64,000 nucleotides of DNA from Chytridium lagenaria (Eukaryota > Chytridiomycota > Chytridiomycetes > Chytridiales > Chytridiaceae), in assembly GCA_025449115.1 (NCBI GenBank), contig JAHLKC010000099.1:62001-126000 (forward strand). Direction: 5' to 3'. Below are positions 12,501-23,645 of this stretch, in pieces (the stretch's first letter is position 1; each line of letters begins with the position of its first letter). The notes below the pieces were generated by a model that saw only the letters and a program-made list of their open reading frames with translations, ran no database searches and was not told the DNA's origin. The position numbers and the translations under genes were made by a program.

Positions 12501-13611
12501 TCAAAGGGAGGAGATAATGTCACTGTCACCAGCGTCAACAATCGACAAGACACCCACCCGGTAGTACTTTCCACAAGCAGTTCCAAGGTCAATGTTGTCT
12601 AATTATAATATGATTAAAAAAAATGTTTGGGTTAGAAACTCATGAGTGAATGAATGGGAGGGTAGGGGGGTGTATGAATGATCATCATCCTACTCACTTC
12701 CGCCATAGTGGTGGACACCAGTCTTGGAAAGCATGGCGTAGTACTCGAGCTCAGACTTCCTCAAGGGGGGAGTGTTACCAGAGATGATGATGAGCTTGGC
12801 TATCATTATTAAAAGGAAAAAAAAAGGGCAAAAAAAGGTTAATGTCATTCGGTTATTGATCATAAATACTGAAGGAAACTTACCCTTGCCCTGACGGATG
12901 GTCTTGAGGGTGGACTTGTAGCCAAGAGTGTACTTGCCAGACTTCATCACGAGGGCCAACCTCTGGTTGATGGTCTCTGTTTTCATATAGAAAAAAGGAA
13001 TAGAGTTTTAGTCGTTCGAGTTTGGAATCCGTTTGTTGCATCAGAGTCAAGGCAGGGAGAATAAAGTCATTCGTAAACAGATACATCTCCAGATAGCCTT
13101 TCACGCGTTATGGAGTTCTCATTCACTAAAGTGGTAAAGTAGCCGTGGCATGCCAACCATAGTGGTTCCCAATCGTCATTCTCCCAATGCCTCTATCGCC
13201 ACATTGCTCTCTCCAAAAGAATGAATGCATCCTCAAAGTCTATGAATCACAGGTAAAGAGAGAGCAATACACCTCTCTCTACAAATATCCATTCATACCC
13301 TCCTCCGCCTCCTGGTCCTTTTCATTTTTCCAATTCTCCCTCCAACTCTCTATTTCAGCATTCCCTCTGCCCAACTTTGAGCGCATTCTGCCATCCTCCC
13401 ATTCCTTCATTCCCCTCCAATCCATCAGTCCTTCGCTCCGTTTCGTATGACGAGCACAAACAGAGATTCCCTCTCCTCTCATTCCAAGCATGTCGTCTCC
13501 CCCCCAACTTGAACGAATGGATGATTTGATGATGGTCTAACCTCCGACGTTCTTCTTTGCCTTCTTGCCAGTGGATGCGACGACGGCAGCGGGTGCTTCC
13601 TTGGGGGCCAT
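12501..13611 (-). CDS. RPL30: 60S ribosomal protein eL30 (RPL30)
   Basis: Seen on the minus strand: exon 1 from the ATG at 13611 reads [24 protein letters not shown]; exon 2 (about 12886-12979) [20 protein letters not shown] then [12 protein letters not shown]; exon 3 (about 12705-12800) [20 protein letters not shown] then [13 protein letters not shown]; last exon (12501-12600) [20 protein letters not shown] then [11 protein letters not shown], stop at 12501. This is the complete family sequence of about 110 residues. Known: eL30 is a large-subunit L7Ae-fold protein; in yeast it binds its own transcript to repress splicing. Exon 1 and exon 2 are separated by an unusually long intron of about 550 nt while the others are about 85-100 nt. 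It is divergent from the copper ATPase. Confidence 0.95.
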
Positions 13612-14249
13612 TTTTTCCTTGATTGATGGGATGGGATGGGATGGATTGGACGGGTGGGGGGTCGTGGGTGACTGTCGCTCGTGAGGACTTTGTCGAAAAA
13701 GAATTGACAATTTTGGAAAAGGGGGGGAGTCAAAGCCGGAAGGTGGATGGTGGTACAATTGTTACACTCGATTGAATAATTGAATAATTGAATTAATTAT
13801 TAATAATAATAAACTATTATTGAGCACTGAGTGATGGAAGTGATGGAAGGCAAAGAAGACAGTCATAGTCTAATAATATATATAGGAATGCATTATCCAA
13901 TAGAAAGAGAGTTCTTTTATTTATATATATACTCTGCATACGTGGAAGCAGATTTCATAATTGAAGTGTTAATTATTAATAAATTAATTAATTAATTATT
14001 AATAGAGGTATGGACTTGAAACTGGATATTTATTATTTAAATTGAGAATGTTTTATATTGATGATTAATAATATTAATTAATTAATATTCACATCTACAT
14101 ATGTCATAGTAGTATTTAGTACATTTTATATATAAGCATCACATTTACCTCTATTATATCTATATTCGTGTTTTGATCCAGATACTTTATTATACATTAA
14201 ACACCACCATACATATTTAAATACCCTCATCTCATCCCATCTATACCAC
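13612..14249. promoter_or_regulatory. AT-rich divergent intergenic region of eL30 and the Cu-ATPase
   Basis: Holds the promoters of both genes. TTAATTAATTAA motifs occur at about 13,980-14,000 and 14,075-14,090, and TATATATA stretches at about 13,877-13,885 and 13,922-13,930. A pyrimidine/purine-asymmetric block lies next to the eL30 start. No gene was seen. Confidence 0.5.
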
Positions 14250-17200
14250 ATGTCCGACACATCATCACTCTCACCACCATCACCACCTCGTCTCTCCACA
14301 ACCACCACCTCCACAATGATCCTCCCACAAGCCACCGTCACCCTCACCGTCCATGGCATGACCTGCAACTCTTGCGTCCACTCTATCCAGTCTCAGCTCT
14401 CATCCACTCTAGGCGTTGTGGAAGGAACAGTCAATCTCAAGGAAGAGAAGGCGACCATTCTGTACCATCCGAGTCTCATTGAAGTGTGGCAGATTGTGAC
14501 GGTCATTGAGGATTGTGGGTTTGAGGTCGTTGAGCATGATGAGGATACCAAGGTAAAGAAAGGAATCTGTTTTTTCTCTCTCTCTCTCACTCCCTCTCTC
14601 TCACACACACACTCTCACACACACACATCCCTCTCTCATCCCCCCTCAACCTTTCTTCTAGTGAGAAATGAGTCATCATTCACTATACAAAAAGAGAATA
14701 TCCTTTTATAGAAATTGAATCCATTTCCATTCCTACAAGAATTTTATTTATTTTATTTTATTTATTTTATTCATTCATTATTGCGCTAATGAGTGTGCGA
14801 TATTCATAATTAATTATTAATTAATGAATTTGAATTTATTTATTTATTCATCAATCGACACCCCTCTTTCCTTTCCTATTTACTATGACTTTACTGATGA
14901 ATAATTTCCTTTTTACCTTTATATTAAATATTACTCTAGTTTACCCCCCTGACTACAACACCTGCATTACTGCTGCCAGAAACAACTACTACAACTACTA
15001 CTTCTCTACCTGGAATGGACGGCCTAATAGATATACCATCTTCTGTCACGGCAGATCCACTCTTACCACTACCATCACCACCATCATCAACCATACTTAA
15101 GCCTGCTCTCCTTTCAACAAATAAACCAACCACCACCACCATGACAGCAACAGCAGCGAAAAAATCACAACCACCCAACGAATCTTCCAAAACCGTCCAA
15201 CTCACCGTCCGCGGCATGACCTGCGCGTCCTGCGTCTCCAGCATCGACCACGCCCTCAAATCCACCCCTGGCATACTCACCTGCTCCATCTTTCTCCTCG
15301 CTGAACGCGCTGAAGTCACCTACGACCCCTCCCTCATCCCCACTGACCAACACGTTGCCGACATTATCAACGATGCCGGCTTTGAAGCCACCGCCGCCAC
15401 CTCTCTCCAAACCTCCCGTCTCCAGATCTTTGGCATGCATTGCGCGTCGTGCGTCAACAAGATTGAACGAGATATCCCCGCGCACCTTCCCGGCATCATC
15501 TCCATGAGGGTGGATCTGTTGAGACAGTCTGGTGTCGTCGAGTTTGATACCAAGTTGGTTGGGTTGAGATTGATTGTGGCGAGGATTGAGGAGATTGGGT
15601 TTAATGCGCTTGTGACGTCTTCTGGATCGTCGAATGATGAGGAGGAGGGTTTTCGGTGGAGGAAGCCACGAATTCACAGATTGAATCGTTGAAACGGACC
15701 AGAGAGATTCAACTTTGGAGGAAACAGTTTTGGACGGCCATGACGTTTGGGTTCCCCGTCTTTCTCATTTCCATGGTCCTCCCAAATCCTTTACCGAGCA
15801 TCAACTTTTCCCCGGATTATCGTGGGGTGTCCTTCTCATGGGGTTGCTCACGGTGCCGGTGCAGTTTGGGGTTGGCAAGATGTTTTATGAGTCCGCGCTC
15901 AAGTCTGCCAAACATGGGACCTACACGATGGATGTGCTTGTGGTTCTTGGGACGTCTGTTGCGTTTTTCTTTTCTGTCTTGCAAACCCTTCGAAGCATTA
16001 TGTTTGCCATGAACCCTGCTCCTGAAGTCTTTTTTGAGACGAGTGCCACCCTCATCACGTTTGTGACGTTGGGGAGGTACCTTGAGAATGTGGCCAAGGG
16101 GAAGACATCGGATGCTATATCGAAACTCATGTCGCTGTCACCTGCTCAAGCCACGATTCTCGTTGACGGAGAGAACCCATACGCTGTGTCGGTTGCGGCG
16201 GTGACCTCCCCCACGACGTTGAAAGCCCTTGTTGAGAAAAAGATACCGGCCGAGTTATTGCAGGTTGGGGATCTTGTCAAGATTATACCTGGAGATCGGG
16301 TCCCTGCGGATGGGATGGTGGAGTTTGGTAGTTCGAGTTTGGATGAGAGTTTGTTGACGGGGGAGTCTGTGCCTGTTACGAAGCATGTGGGGATACGGTT
16401 ATTACTGGGACGTTGAATCAGACGGGGGTGTTGCATGTGAGGGCGACGAGGGTTGGAGGAGATACGACGTTATCGCAGATATTGAAGCTTGTGAATGAAT
16501 CGCAGAGTTCCAAAGCGCCTATTCAGGATATTGCGGATCAGGTTGCGGGGTATTTTGTGCCTGGTGTGGTGACGTTATCGCTTGTGACGTTTTTTTTTCT
16601 GGTTTTTGGTGTTTACATGCACAACGTTTCATCCGCATGAGAGTCTTGGTGGAGGTGGACCGCTTTATGTGGCGTTGAAGTTGGGATTAGTGTAGTGATT
16701 GTGGCGTGTCCTTGTGCGCTTGGACTTGCGACGCCTACGGCGATTATGGTTGGGACTGGGTTGGAGCGAGGTTGGGGATTTTGATAAAGGGGGACGACCT
16801 TTGAGTGTTGCGAGGAAGGTGACGACGGTTGTGTTTGATAAGACTGGGACGTTGACGGAGGGACGGATGGAGGTTTGTGGGAGTTTGGAGGGGGAGGGAT
16901 GGGGGGCGTTGGGAAGGAGGTTGGGTATGGGTTTGTGGCGTGTGCTGAGAGGAATTCGGAGCATGCTATTGGGAAGGCGTTGTTTGGGTATGCGGAGGAA
17001 GGGGCTGGGAAGGTGGTTGGGGAGATGGAGGTGATTGAGTTTGAGGCTGTACCTGGGTTTGGTGTGATTTGCACCGTGTTGTATTGTGACCATTCGTATC
17101 GAGTCAAGGTTGGGAATCAAAAGTATTTAGAGATGGACAGTGAGTTTCGGCTTCCTGTTTCCGCGATGCAATTTGGGGAGGAACATGGGGGGATGGAAGG

Positions 17201-18216
17201 ACGGTTGTGTTTGCGAGTGTTGAGAAGAAGGGGGGAGTGGGGATGTTTTTGGGAGGGTTTGCGGTGTCGGATTCGATTCGAGAGTCTGCGCTTCCGACGT
17301 TGAATGCGTTGAGGAGGATGGGGATGAGGGTTGTGATGGTGACAGGGGATCATGTACTTCCATCGACGTGGTAGCGAAGGCGTTGTTGATACAAGATGTT
17401 CATAGTGGGATATCACCGGCTGGGAAGAGGGGGTTGATTAAAGGGTTTCAGGAACGTGGGGAGTGTGTTGATGATGGTTGGGGATGGAGTGAATGATTGT
17501 GCGGTGATTGCGCAGAGTGATTTGGGGGTTGCTGTTGGGGGAGCTACGGATGGGGTTGTGGAGAGTGCGGATATTGTGTGTATGAGACGGGAGTTGGGGG
17601 GGTTGTGACGGGGTTGGATCTTTGTGGACGGATTACGGGGAGGATTGTGATGAATTTTGTGTGGGCGACGGATAGTGAGTGTTTTAGATTTTTGAGTCCC
17701 CCCCCCCCTTGTGTTGTTTTTTGTTGTTTTTTTGCGATGCTGGACTTTGTGTTGTTTTTTTGTTGTGTTTTTGGATGCTGGTCTTTTGTTGATGTTTTTG
17801 TTTTTCTCTTTTTTTTTCAAGTGTGTCTTTGATGTTTCTTTTCAAACCTCGCCGTCATTTATTTCTTGTTGGACAACCGAATGAATAACTAACCTCCTCT
17901 ATTTTTTCATAGCAACCTCCTGATGATCCCCCTCGCCATGGGAGTAGGCCTTCCCTGGGGATACTACCTCCACCCCATGTTAGCTGGCATGGCCATGTCC
18001 CTCTCGTCAGTCTCTGTGGTGTGTTCCTCGTTGATGCTGAAACTGTATCAACCGCCACGATTGGATGGGGAGGTGAACGGTTTTTTTGATTTTGGCGATG
18101 CTGTTTTTGTTGAGGGGGGTAGGTTGGGGGGTGTTTGGGAGTGGGTGGAGGGGTGGAGACGGAGGGTGTTTTATAAGGCGGTGGCGAGTTCAGAGATGGA
18201 GATGGATGAGGCTTGA
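14250..18216 (+). CDS. Copper-transporting P1B-type ATPase (CCC2/ATP7-like)
   Basis: Seen in order: three heavy-metal domains with GMTCNSC (about 14,355), GMTCASC (15,215) and GMHCASC (15,433). Membrane segments follow, then the actuator loop with [17 protein letters not shown] (about 16,340-16,385). The ion-binding motif is [20 protein letters not shown] (about 16,695-16,750), the phosphorylation site [13 protein letters not shown] (16,830-16,865) and the hinge [20 protein letters not shown] (17,475-17,535). The last exon has two more membrane segments (17,920-18,050) and ends EMEMDEA. Known: these pumps move Cu(I) into the late Golgi for cuproenzymes. A roughly 400-nt AT-rich intron follows the first HMA. 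Several frame breaks occur, for example a missing G in the G run at 16,389 and breaks near 15,655, 15,800 and 16,620. The 5' half is C-rich and the 3' half G-rich on the coding strand. Confidence 0.9.
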
Positions 18217-18680
18217 ATTTATTTTTTTTTGGTTTGGCGCTCTGTCTTTTGTGGTGTTTATTGTTGATGGTGAAACTACATTGACTGCTACGATTGGATG
18301 GGGGTGAAGCGGTTTTTTGATTTTGGCGATGCTGTTTTTGTTGAGGGGGGCAGGTTGGGGGGTGTTTGGGAGTGGGTGGAGGGGTGGAGACGGAGGGTGT
18401 TTTATAAGCGGTGGCGAGTTCGAGATGGAGATGGATGAGGTTGAATTTTATTTTTTTTTGGTTTGGCGCTCTGTCTTTTGTGGTGTTTATTGTTGATGGT
18501 GAAACTTTATTGACTGCTACGATTTGATGGGGGTGAAGCGGTTTTTTGATTTTGGCGATGCTGTTTTTGTTGAGGGGGGAGGTTGGGGGATGTTTGGGAG
18601 TGGGTGGAGGGGTGGAGACGGAGGGTGTTTTATAAGGCGTGGCGAGTTCGGAGATGGAGATGGATGAGGCTTGAATATTT
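18011..18680 (+). repeat. Tandem near-triplication of the 3' end of the Cu-ATPase gene
   Basis: The last coding segment plus about 25 bp downstream is repeated nearly head-to-tail. Units of about 230-235 bp begin around 18,011 (the real coding end), 18,240 and 18,473. Shared landmarks include GATTTTGGCGATGCTGTTTT (18,090; 18,320; 18,550) and GGAGACGGAGGGTGTTTTAT in all three. Copies 2 and 3 carry small deletions and substitutions (for example AAGGCGGTGG versus AAGCGGTGG versus AAGGCGTGG) that destroy the reading frame. They are non-coding relics of local duplication. Confidence 0.85.
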
Positions 18681-19100
18681 TCGGGTTTTTTTTTTTTTTT
18701 TTTTTCTTTGTGTGTTTGAAAGGGAAGGGAGGTTCCCCCTTTTTTTTTGATGCGCGTTTTTTTCTTTTTCTGTTACATGTGTGTGTGTGTTAGTGTTGTT
18801 TGCTATGTATGTGTGTGTGAGTTGTGTGCGTCTTTTTCTCATCTTTTGTGAATTGATTTGTTTTGTTTTTGCATCTCCCCCTCCCCTTATGCTTGAGTTT
18901 TTTGGAAACGACCTTTTCTTTTCTTTTTTTTTTTTTTTTTTATGCGCGTTTTTTCTCTTTTTTTTTTGGTACGGCTGTTTGTTTTTGTATGTGGTGAACC
19001 TCTTTTTTTTATGCTTGGTGATTTGGGTTTGGAGTTGGTGTTCTCTTTGTGTGGGTGTGTGTTTTTGACGGAATAATCATGTTTTCCCTTTATTAATGAG
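18681..19100. repeat. T-rich low-complexity tract
   Basis: Long T homopolymers (18,687-18,706; 18,923-18,942; 18,960-18,968) with TGTG runs. The open frames here are compositional artefacts rich in F, L and V. No gene was seen. This stretch roughly separates the strongly skewed 5-18.7 kb region from the balanced remainder. Confidence 0.6.
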
Positions 19101-19930
19101 TATCGCGTTTCCTAACCATCATTATTGCTGCGGCATATTTGGGCAACGGAATGTTTGAGAATTGCTCCTCCCTCACCACGTAAAGCCCATCATGAGCGAG
19201 CAAGAAAACAAAGGACCGACCGCTTCATCAAATTCGATACAAATGACCGCAACGGGGCGACAAACACGCGTCCGTCATCCCTTCCTCATTGTCACAAGAG
19301 CTGAAGGATCGTCGACACAACGTCGCCTGTCTCAGTAGGGTATGAGAGAGTTGAGATGAGCGATCAGGTTCAGGAGCAATTGTTTCGTTGAAAGAGTCCT
19401 ACAAAGCTACAGGAAAACTGGGCAATACGAATTTCGGCTGGTAATAATTCTGACGGCAGGGAGGCGACGGTGCATAAGCCCCGGGTGCGAGCCTAGAAAT
19501 AGTAACTGTCACGCAGGAGAGAGCATCTGAACACCAGTTTACGACAAAATCATATTAAAAAGTAATGTTGTCCAACCTGGGTGGTTTCCAGAGTGGAGGA
19601 AGTGAGAGCTTTAAATCAGTCTGAATGGTGAAAGGTGTCCCGTTCCGAAAAAGTATGGGGCAAAGTGATGTCCAGCAACTCGAGTTTTGTAGCACTACTT
19701 ACATTCAGCAGATTGAGGCGTCTGTTCTGCCATCTTGATGTAATAGATGGTGCCGGATATCGGCTTCTATCTCGGAATATGGCGCAAAGATAATAACTGA
19801 GACCAAGCTCTTGCCAGTGAAAGGTAAGGTAATGGCAGTCGCGCGCCAATGCTGTTTTGCCGTAATCAATCCAAACACCATTGGTCAGCCACTTTAGTCG
19901 ATAGGCGCTCCTCCCGTCGTCTGTGGAATT
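19100..19930 (-). CDS. Unrecognised gene or remnant, minus strand
   Basis: I do not recognise this gene. On the minus strand an open stretch reads YRLKWLTNGVWIDYGKTALA then RDCHYLTFHWQELGLSYYLC (about 19,780-19,910), ending at a good donor (AAT|GTAAGT, about 19,705). Further down are NSLIPY..TETGDVVSTILQ LL (about 19,300-19,360) and a terminal piece GLYVVREEQFSNIPLPKYAA AIMMVRKRD with stop at about 19,096. These look like exons of one protein with one or two frame breaks, but intron borders could not be fixed and no family was recognised. It could be a decayed gene. Confidence 0.3.
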
Positions 19931-20380
19931 GAAACATCACTGGCCGATATGTCTTGTGATGCTAGTAATGTCGTCGCTAAGTATGCGGAATCCGAACACA
20001 GCATTGCTTACTTCACAACTTTATACATCCTGCTGTCGCTCCAATTCTGTCCCCCGGTAAAGTTCCCTTATGAGAAATATTTATCTGAAAGACAACATTA
20101 CGACAATGGAATAACGAAGTTGACGGTCTCCAGTTATCTTGGACTCAATTCAATTTAGAATTGAACGCAATCATATAGCTCTAAATATACGAAAACTCAT
20201 TTTATTAATTCATATATGGTGAAGCTATCATTCGTGATTCCATTCCTTCAAAGGCGGCACAATTCAATCATATCAAAAAACTGCAACTTCTCCGGATTTT
20301 CTGTAACCTATTCCCAGCCAATCGCCCAAACGACAGTTCACCTTTTTTACATATTCATACATTACACGGCAGATGTCAAG

Positions 20381-21977
20381 TCACATCGTCCCCTTCTCCA
20401 CTGAAGAGACTTCCATCTCGAGGAATGCGAGTCGGCATTCCGCGCGCCAATAATCATTGATGATGTCATGGTCGTACGTAGGTATTAATTTTTTTGTGTG
20501 CAAATGTGAAACCTTTTGAGGCAGCTTTAGGTGAGGATGCGTGTTGCGAAGAATTGCTCGTGCATTCGGCTGCTCGAGAGGTGAGCTTAGCTCCAGTGAT
20601 CGTCCTACGTGTCGGCTGGAAGCTTGCTTTTGGGTTGGGTAAAAAATATAAGTATCAAGTGATATGAATTTGAAACATGGCACAAAAGTTGATGATAAAA
20701 CGAACCGTCCATGTAATCCGCGACCACTTCACGGACAAACTCTGGGTCCCGAAGAACTGTCACCCCCTCGTTTAACGCCGCGCTCACTGTCTTCATAACT
20801 TTTTCCAGTACAGCGTTGACGAGATCAATGTTTCGTCGACTCTCCTCTACGACGGGTTCATGAGGTTGTTCATGCGCGGGACCATCGCCTCGTCTTAAGT
20901 GCGCGTCCAATTTTGACACGAGCTTAGCGACATCCCGTGTTGTCGCATCAAGGATATTATTTTGTGTGACTATGTTTAGGTTCAGCGTGTCCAAAAGCTG
21001 ATGAAGTGAGGCTAAAGTCTGTGAAGTATTGTGCGCGGTATCAAGTACCTTTATAATCATATTAGAACGCCAGAGTGGGCGTAATGTAGTTTAAAAAAGG
21101 TATCTACCTTCCGATCCCTCTCTGCGCAGAATTTCTCGTAAATCTTCGACAGAGTTTTAATGCGAGCAGATTTCCTTGGATTAGGACCAGGGTTACCGAT
21201 ATGTAAGGTCTAAGAGATTAGTCAGAAAAGAGAAAAGTGTTCTTTGAGCCTCACCTGCTCTTTCCATAAATCATTTAAAGCGGACAGGCACGCAGAATAC
21301 GTCGATATTTTTGCAGGAATTCTTGAGAGAATCTTATTTCTGCGGTTACAAACATCTTGTATGAGAAACATGATCATCTTATTCTCTGTTACAAGATATC
21401 GTAGCTTTAGGTTGTTCGGAAAATTACGATCGCACCAATCATAAAAGTCGCGTTGATAGCCTTGGTAGGATGACCGCGAAGCAGCGGCATCCAGTCCCTT
21501 CCATTGCTCTCCCAGTGCTTTCTCAATCTTCTCCATCTCGGCATGCATGGAGCTTCTACTGTCCTCCATTAACCTCTGAACTTCAGGCAGAGACTTAAAG
21601 TCAAATCCACCCTCAAACTCTCGATTTTGCCATTGATGTTCTCCATGTGCGCCTGATAGCGACCAATCGAGGAATTGGGGTAATTCGGTATCAGAGGGTT
21701 TGGGTGGTTGAGAGAGAGACGATCGTGTCGAATGTGACGAATATGTTTGGTGCGAGAAATTTTGATACGAAGATGACCAAGAATTTGAAACGAAAAAGGT
21801 TTGCCTGCGACGAGCCTTAGTGAAAGAGGATGAGAGTCGATAATGAAGTAGTGACTTCAGTGCTCTTCTTGAGGGCCAATGAGGGTGGGTGGGACTGGAG
21901 TCAATGAAAATTTCAAGATTGACTTTGGTGAGGCTTAAAATGGATGAAGAGCAAGCCAGAGTCGTCTTGCTCCGCAT
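20381..21977 (-). CDS. Ndc10/GCR1/Crypton-type DNA-binding protein (tyrosine-recombinase-like N-terminal fold)
   Basis: Seen from the ATG at 21977: a Ser-rich N-terminus, then a helical block FDFKSLPEVQRLMEDSRSSM. The segment YQRDFYDWCDRNFPNNLKLR YLVTENKMIMFL then KISTYSACLSALNDLWKEQ follows; after an intron comes LHIGNPGPNPRKSARIKTLS KIYEKF. Known: fungal Ndc10-like, GCR1-like and Crypton recombinase-derived proteins share an N-terminal SAM-like domain of the form Y..KQ.EF..WC...FP......V...K...FL then ST...Y..A...L...Q....NP.PR, as here. A later exon (20,605-21,060) is a coiled coil (QTLASLHQLLDTLNLNIVTQ), and the last exon ends SSVEKGTM. The catalytic tyrosine-recombinase region was not seen, so a domesticated transcription or kinetochore-type role is more likely than an active element. 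Function unknown. Confidence 0.5.
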
Positions 21978-22412
21978 CGATGTCAAGACATACGGAATCT
22001 ATGCGATGTGCGGAGAGGAAGTGTGTTATATTGTTTGCTTAAATTAAAATCTAAGGTAGGATACATTTCTCACCTTTTCAAAAGAGGAGTATTCCCTTAA
22101 TGCCAACCACATCAGAAGTGACGCTCGTGGAAAGATGGCTTTCAAGTAATATTTGGATATTTGCGGGGACGCCGAGTGATAACCAAGGCAGAAGACTATG
22201 GAATCAAGAATGATGGGAAAGAAAGCTCACAGGATTTATGGGTATTATGGTGGTGACCTTTTTCCTGTTAAGCAAAGAAAAAATCCGCAAAAAGCTAATC
22301 ACGAGGAAAATGCATCATTCTCACGGTCCTGTCGCATCAACAGTTTACGACCCAAAATTTCGGACGATTTTTAAATGTCGAAGTCTGTCTTCTTGCAAAT
22401 TAGATAATCCAA

Positions 22413-23224
22413 TAGTAGAGAGTTTTTGCAGATGAAAAGTTTCAAATTTAAATTTCTCAGTAGGACAAATTTCTCGATGACATCGAGTGTAATGAAAACA
22501 TTCGAAATAAAATTTCTCAACGACGACCCCACTATCGAGAAGACATTTTCTCATTTTGCAAACATGCCTGACGTTGACGATGAAGAGCCCAAATCGCCCC
22601 AAACAACCCCCCAAACTTCAAAGAAAGCTCTCCAAAACCCACGGGTAGGAAGACATCCACCCCAAGATCCCTAAACCCTCCAAACCCGCTCAAAAACTCT
22701 CCAAAAGGGTGAAGGACGGTGTTACTGATCTTGCTTAAGGTACTGAGTGCATATCCAAACATGACTTGCATATCACAAAGCCTATTAGGGTAGGCCATAC
22801 GTGGAGGAACAAGCAAAAGGCAATCTCTGGTTTCATAGTCACCCGATCAACAATTATAGGATTCGGAAGCCGGAAGAGGTGAACAAGTTGCAAGATCTCA
22901 TTCTTCCCAAAGCGAAACATTTCCCGCCAGTGCTGTGAAGCTGATGGATGCTTGTTAAAGTTGAATTTGTGACTTAGAATAGCCCTTCTACTGCGTTGCT
23001 GCTCCTTTAAGAGTGTTTCGTCGTCTTCAGCAAGTGTTATGACAACAGCCATCACTTCTTCATCTGAGTCTGACATGTCCGAATTCATCACTAACGCTAA
23101 TTTTAAATTATTTTTAAATTTCTCGTCTGCGAAAAGACTTTTCGCAAATTTTAAATTTTGCATTAGCACTAACGTAATTTAAAATTTATATTTGAAATTT
23201 CTCATCTGCGAAAACTCTCTAGTA
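22413..23224 (-). mobile_element. Harbinger/PIF-like DNA transposon, internally deleted (802 bp plus 5-bp target duplication)
   Basis: Seen: inverted termini GAGAGTTTTTGCAGATGAAA (from 22418) and, on the other strand, GAGAGTTTTCGCAGATGAGA (from 23219), matching over about 38 bp with 4-5 differences. They are flanked by the direct repeat TAGTA (22413-22417 and 23220-23224). Subterminal copies of TCTGCGAAAA occur inside the right end (23125-23150). The interior carries a broken transposase N-terminal half on the minus strand. Known: PIF/Harbinger elements usually make 3-bp duplications, so a 5-bp one is atypical, and the superfamily rests on the protein. Element boundaries are well supported. 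Confidence 0.8.
22560..23088 (-). pseudogene. Truncated Harbinger-like transposase
   Basis: From MNSDMSDSDEEVMAV (23088) the frame reads through WREMFRFGKNEILQLVHLFR and NPIIVDRVTMKPEIAFCLFL (22830-22930). After one frame break it continues RMAYPNRLCDMQVMFGYALS TLSKI (22735-22805). This resembles the helix-turn-helix part of Harbinger/DDE_Tnp_4 proteins (PxxR..L..E..L...L.RLA.P.R...L...FG.S.STLS.I). The DDE nuclease part is absent within the 802-bp element, so the copy cannot be autonomous. No virus or toxin is involved. Confidence 0.65.
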
Positions 23225-23597
23225 TGCGCTGAATTCAATGATGAGCATGATATATTTGGTCTAATTTCTTTGATGCAGGAATGAATAGATGCATTAGATC
23301 CACCGGTCTATATTTAAGGTGTACACTGTTAAAAGTGACTTTCAGAGGAAAAGGATGTATCATTGCAATCGTTTAAAATATTTTTGATATATATATATTT
23401 ATGTGCATTCATTTCCGAATAATTCGTTCAATCCGTCTGGCAACCAGATTAACCGTCTCTGTTCGTCCCATTCACCAAACGAGGGAGAAGGTCTATTAAA
23501 ACAAAGAAGAAGGCAATGAGAAGGCCTGCTATGCCACCAACATATGAATAATTGTTTTTATTTAGAAGAAAGTTATAAGGGTATGCAGCCACAGTGC

Positions 23598-23645
<48 letters not shown>

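Noticed and set aside
1..19000. Chimeric contig of two organisms joined near 19 kb
   Set aside because: Composition differs, but cilium genes, short introns, branch-point style and tight divergent gene pairs are the same on both sides, so one genome is more likely. Read coverage would settle it.
18781..19068. Open frame rich in F, L, V and C suggesting membrane helices
   Set aside because: Arises from T and TG homopolymers; no start context, no conservation, and it sits in a low-complexity tract.
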